Below are positions 60,878-64,000 of a stretch of 64,000 nucleotides of DNA, piece by piece. Source of the DNA: Candidatus Delongbacteria bacterium (GTDB lineage: Bacteria; UBA4055); assembly GCA_016937995.1 (NCBI GenBank), contig JAFGVM010000016.1, forward strand, positions 124,001 to 188,000, in the 5' to 3' direction. The notes under the pieces are model-generated. The model ran no database searches. It saw only the letters and a list, made by a program, of their open reading frames with translations, and was not told the origin of the DNA. Position numbers and translations under genes: made by a program. Within the stretch, counting starts at the first letter, position 1. Each line of letters starts with the position of its first letter.

Positions 60878-61744
60878 TCCCTTCAACCGATCTTCCGTAA
60901 TCGACACAAAAAAATCCTTCGACCACAATTTCAACTCGGTTGAATCTGCTATGAAAGGAAATATGTCATTCTTTGCACTTTTATAATCTATTTCATTAAA
61001 TTTCTTAAACAATAACTCTTTTATATCAACTAAAGTCAAAATATTATCATGATCCAAATGCCCGGATTGCTTCATTCTCTGAGTTAAATGATCTAAATTC
61101 AGTTGAGCACCCTGAGATAAGTACCAGACATAATCATATAGATCTCTACCTTTTGTTCTATTACTACCCCATCCCCTGCATAACAAAGCATGTACTTTTC
61201 CTGCAAATAACGATGGCAACGAAAATAATCTTACATGATATGGGATCGGTATAAGCTGATACTTTATTTCGTAATCTGCTCCATCAGGTGGATCTGTATC
61301 GATCTCCAGCTTAATTTTTATCAGCTCATTGTTATGTAATTTAGAAATCCCCGGTATTTTTGAAGAAATATCCAATATATGGATTTTCGTTCCACCTTTT
61401 ATAAATGCTGATTCTATATTAGAAGAAATACTCTTAACCTTTTTTTCTACTTCCATATCGAAACCATAAGCACCCAATTCATCCTTAATAAATTTACAAT
61501 ATGGCTCTATCTCAAAATTTGGATCTTTTTTGATCAGCGAAAAATCCAAGTCTTCAGAAAAACGATTTAATCCGTAAAAGATCCTAAGGGCAGAACCACC
61601 ATAAAATGCTGCAATATTAAAAAAGTCAGCTCTGTATAATCCCAGTAGAGCTATTTCTTGAATAATTTCTTTTAAGGCATTTTTATAATCATCTGTAGTT
61701 ACACAGCTATATTTTTTCAACATTGATTCAACCGCACTATGCAT
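60875..61744 (-). CDS. AbiEii/AbiGii-type nucleotidyltransferase toxin
   Basis: 289 residues of the AbiEii/AbiGii nucleotidyltransferase family, toxins that in studied cases modify tRNA acceptor ends. The key motif is YGGSALRIFYGLNRFSEDLDFSL: Gly49-Gly50-Ser51 and metal-binding Asp65 and Asp67. A later FAGKVHALLCRGWGSNRTKGRDLYD segment is also characteristic. Its ATG is 10 bases after the antitoxin-like gene, as in type IV toxin-antitoxin operons. Catalytic residues look intact. The target is inferred from relatives only. Confidence 0.92.
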   Translation of the reverse strand: MHSAVESMLKKYSCVTTDDYKNALKEIIQEIALLGLYRADFFNIAAFYGGSALRIFYGLNRFSEDLDFSLIKKDPNFEIEPYCKFIKDELGAYGFDMEVEKKVKSISSNIESAFIKGGTKIHILDISSKIPGISKLHNNELIKIKLEIDTDPPDGADYEIKYQLIPIPYHVRLFSLPSLFAGKVHALLCRGWGSNRTKGRDLYDYVWYLSQGAQLNLDHLTQRMKQSGHLDHDNILTLVDIKELLFKKFNEIDYKSAKNDIFPFIADSTELKLWSKDFFVSITEDRLKG

Positions 61745-61754
61745 TTTACTCCTT

Positions 61755-62354
61755 TTATGTCAAAAACTTTAAGAATCTATCCAACAGCTTTTTTCTGTAC
61801 AATGGAACCAATAACTTTAATTCCTTTTTGTCTAATGAAAAGACCTGTTCTCTATCAAACCTTAGATCATCAAATAACAACTTCTCAATATCATAGTCAG
61901 CTTTTAATTTTTTGATCTTATACAACGTATCGCAAACAGCTTTTTCTTTTGTTGCTATTAAAAATGGTTCGTTTTCTTCTTCAATGAGTACTACACTTTG
62001 ATAATAAACCAAAGGATTTATGTATCGATACAGGAATTTCCCTACCGGTGTTTCAAAAAGTTTGTCTTTATTTTTGTTAAACACTGCGGAGGTAACAACT
62101 TGAACTTTTTCAGGAATAATACCATGCCACGAAAGTGCGTATTCAAATGAAATGTATGAAGGACCGTAGATTATATTTGCAAGAGTATTTCTATTGTAAT
62201 CATTATCTTTGATATAAAGTCCGCGCTTAATCTTAATTACTTCACCTGACTTAATCATAGTTGTTAATTTTGATTTTGGTGAAGCATATTCAGCCAGGCT
62301 TTCCATTAAATATAAAGTATCAAAATACACAGACTTCTCCCTTTTCTCCGGCAA
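61755..62354 (-). CDS. AbiEi-type antitoxin/winged-helix regulator
   Basis: 199 residues. An N-terminal winged helix (SKLTTMIKSGEVIKIKRGLYIK) with the 'rGlY' wing typical of AbiEi antitoxins, then the AbiEi C-terminal domain (GPSYISFEYALSWHGIIPE, ATKEKAVCDTLY). The family represses its operon and counteracts the paired toxin, here the next gene. It is the first gene of the two-gene unit. Confidence 0.88.
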   Translation of the reverse strand: MPEKREKSVYFDTLYLMESLAEYASPKSKLTTMIKSGEVIKIKRGLYIKDNDYNRNTLANIIYGPSYISFEYALSWHGIIPEKVQVVTSAVFNKNKDKLFETPVGKFLYRYINPLVYYQSVVLIEEENEPFLIATKEKAVCDTLYKIKKLKADYDIEKLLFDDLRFDREQVFSLDKKELKLLVPLYRKKLLDRFLKFLT

Positions 62355-62406
62355 GTATGAATATATCGTATTTTTCAGAGAAAGTCAAGAATTGAATTAC
62401 AACAAA

Positions 62407-63423
62407 TTAAAATGCTTTCGCACCTGTGATTATGATCGATAAATTTCCCTCTAATGAAGAAGCTGCTTCTACTCTTATACCTATATCTTTAATTTTGTAG
62501 ATAAACCCTCCCCCATATCCGAGTTTGATATTCTTCATTGAAAGATCTTCAATTTTATTAAATACATCTCCAACAGATAAAAAAGAAGTAAGCGAAACTG
62601 CTTTGTAGATCAGAATATCGTACTGCGACTGAAAAGCCATCATATTTCTGTCAACAAAACGTCTTTCCGGATATCCTCTCAGAATAGAACTCCCTCCCAA
62701 GGATGAGAGCTGATGATAATGGGGTTCTCCCCCGACGATTCTTGTGATCAATTGCAGGTTTATAGCTGATTGATTGATCGATCTATAGTAAGCTAATTGA
62801 CTTTCAAATATTTTAAGCGACTCAGATTTCCCCAGAGATTCAGGAAAATATATAAAAGAATTTTCAAATAAAATTCCATCTCTGTAAAAATCATCAGTAA
62901 TTGTATCATATCTTATCTTTAATCCGATACCTGTAGAATAAATATCTCTTTGATCCAACTCTGGAATATCCTCTGAACTGTAACCGGGACTGTAATAAAA
63001 AATATTTACAGAAAAAAAACTTTTCCAGTTCTCATAAAATTCTAAACCAACGTCAAAGTGATCTTCAAGAAAGAAATAACCGTATTTAAACTCATTCCCC
63101 AATTCAGAACCGTTACCAACACCGTAATACTCCAGATAGTAATCCTCAAACCAGAACTTGTTCTCTAAAAATACTGATCCCAGCTTTTTTTCTGTGATAA
63201 CGAAAAATATTTTCTGGTCTTTGAATGTATAGATAAGATTACTGAATATCTTGTCTTCGTCATTGCAGTTGTAATTGAAGAATGTTCCTAACGCAACACT
63301 TGTATCTGTTGTGTAGAAACCGAAAGGAAAAATTATATAATCTCCTTCAGTTTTGGTTGAATCTGATTGGGAATAAGAAGATCCCGCAATAAGAAGCAAT
63401 AATAATAAAGATACTTTTCTCAT
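62407..63423 (-). CDS. Omp85-family (surface antigen) outer-membrane protein
   Basis: 338 residues with signal peptide MRKVSLLLLLLIAGSSYSQ and a beta-barrel body. The string LGGSSILRGYPERRF is the (V/I)RGY lid-loop motif of Omp85/BamA barrels, and the protein ends in Phe. No POTRA domains are present, so it is a short patatin-like or stand-alone barrel form. The frame opens at 63498, but ATG 63423 begins the signal peptide. Function beyond outer-membrane location is unknown. Confidence 0.75.
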   Translation of the reverse strand: MRKVSLLLLLLIAGSSYSQSDSTKTEGDYIIFPFGFYTTDTSVALGTFFNYNCNDEDKIFSNLIYTFKDQKIFFVITEKKLGSVFLENKFWFEDYYLEYYGVGNGSELGNEFKYGYFFLEDHFDVGLEFYENWKSFFSVNIFYYSPGYSSEDIPELDQRDIYSTGIGLKIRYDTITDDFYRDGILFENSFIYFPESLGKSESLKIFESQLAYYRSINQSAINLQLITRIVGGEPHYHQLSSLGGSSILRGYPERRFVDRNMMAFQSQYDILIYKAVSLTSFLSVGDVFNKIEDLSMKNIKLGYGGGFIYKIKDIGIRVEAASSLEGNLSIIITGAKAF

Positions 63424-63522
63424 AATAGATGATCGGTTTGTTAGGACTTCAATATAAATGATGAAGCTTAGTATTACAATGAATAATTTACAGGACACTG
63501 TTCTTCAAAAACTTTTTATTTC

Positions 63523-63551
63523 TTGCCTACAATAACTTATAGATATATATT
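63523..63551 (+). promoter_or_regulatory. Promoter of the gene at the right edge
   Basis: TTGCCT (63523-63528), a 17-base spacer and TATATT (63546-63551), 44 bases before ATG 63596. Confidence 0.6.
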
Positions 63552-63595
63552 AATCTTAATTTTATGTTAGTTACAAAAAACGCAATGGGTTCTGT

Positions 63596-64000
63596 ATGGA
63601 AAAAAAGATCATAGAGAAATTGAAAGACATTTATTACTACATGCAATATGGTAAACTGATGCCGGGATTTATTCATAACATCAATGGAAAGATCACTGCA
63701 GTTGACTCAAAACTTCAGATAACTTCTATGAAAACTCAGATGAAGCTTAAGAAACTTATTGCAAAAAAAGAAGAAATTGATCCGGAAGTATTTGAAACAA
63801 CAAAAGCTGAATATGAAAACTTACTCGAAACCATAGAACAATTGAAAAACCCAATGACCGAATTAACGGGACTTATGAAGACTATAAATGAAAAAGTGTT
63901 CAATGAAAGTAGTCCCGGAATTCAAATGATCGACATAAACGGCACCATAAAAAGCTTTGATGAATTTTTTAAATTCTATAAGAGATATAAACACGATACC
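63596..64000 (+). CDS. Start of a gene, possibly a histidine kinase (partial)
   Basis: The frame from ATG 63596 is open to the window end (135 residues). Early on, KLMPGFIHNINGKITAVDSK resembles the H box of some histidine kinases (HxINxxL), followed by a long coiled-coil-like stretch (KLKKLIAKKEEIDPEVFETT). A promoter with ideal spacing lies upstream. A kinase or dimerisation-domain protein is an inference from one motif; the ATPase part would be outside the window. Confidence 0.55.
   Translation, partial: MEKKIIEKLKDIYYYMQYGKLMPGFIHNINGKITAVDSKLQITSMKTQMKLKKLIAKKEEIDPEVFETTKAEYENLLETIEQLKNPMTELTGLMKTINEKVFNESSPGIQMIDINGTIKSFDEFFKFYKRYKHDT

Overview
The window is low-G+C DNA (roughly one third G+C by eye) from a Gram-negative bacterium. 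Evidence for an outer membrane includes several signal-peptide beta-barrel proteins, an Omp85-type barrel, lipoproteins, a Wza-like SLBB export protein and a two-domain SppA. The mix (FG-GAP/ASPIC lipoprotein, three PPDK_N proteins, HHH-barrel protein, ordinary SD sites such as AGGAG, TTGACA-N17-TATATT promoters) fits an uncultured FCB-group-like lineage. The phylum cannot be fixed from sequence reading alone.

Layout. 1-4141: tail of a membrane protein (possibly UbiA-like), a large FG-GAP/ASPIC lipoprotein, tag, and a glutamine-cyclotransferase-like lipoprotein. 4142-4542: gene-free, with a GC-rich palindrome/hairpin block. 4543-7300: the conserved dnaX-ybaB-recR cluster. 7306-10833: small genes, tRNA-Arg(CCT) followed by a 54-nt tandem repeat carrying copies of the tRNA 3' end, a TPR protein, an EcfT-like protein and truA. 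10835-15394 (minus): purE, a DPM-type glycosyltransferase, a GT2/CoA-binding fusion and sppA. 15630-28516: three PPDK_N (ATP-grasp) proteins with REC-like, GAF and nucleotidyltransferase additions, a metallophosphoesterase, two glutamate-dehydrogenase-family enzymes and meaB. 28500-36943 (minus): a PAS hybrid histidine kinase, outer-membrane proteins, dxr and xerC. 37214-37511: two tRNA-Ser genes. 37628-43073: a MEMO-like protein, hemW, a Dabb protein, queE and a catalytically degenerate beta-CASP nuclease-like protein. 43342-49336: ribD, a polysaccharide-initiating sugar transferase, an SLBB exporter and xerD. 49429-55769: tRNA-Phe, an NSS transporter, miaA (apparently with an AUU start) and uvrA. 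55879-62354: an accessory region with a WYL regulator, a decamer operator array, a class II Fic protein, a string of tiny genes separated by hairpins, a DnaB-like protein with a broken Walker A, and an AbiE toxin-antitoxin pair. 62407-64000: an Omp85-like barrel and a truncated possible histidine kinase.

How genes work together. dnaX-ybaB-recR, uvrA, tag and the two Xer recombinases are DNA maintenance genes. The two glycosyltransferases, the sugar transferase and the SLBB protein belong to surface polysaccharide synthesis. The PPDK_N proteins lack the usual phospho-histidine domain but share a C-terminal motif block (GRWGS ... GSHFF or GTHFF), so they look like one specialised ATP-grasp family with different sensory parts. 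The most unusual items are that PPDK_N cluster, the pseudo-beta-CASP protein, the pseudo-DnaB protein in a hairpin-punctuated microgene island, the miaA start codon, the operator array before fic, and the tRNA-derived tandem repeat.
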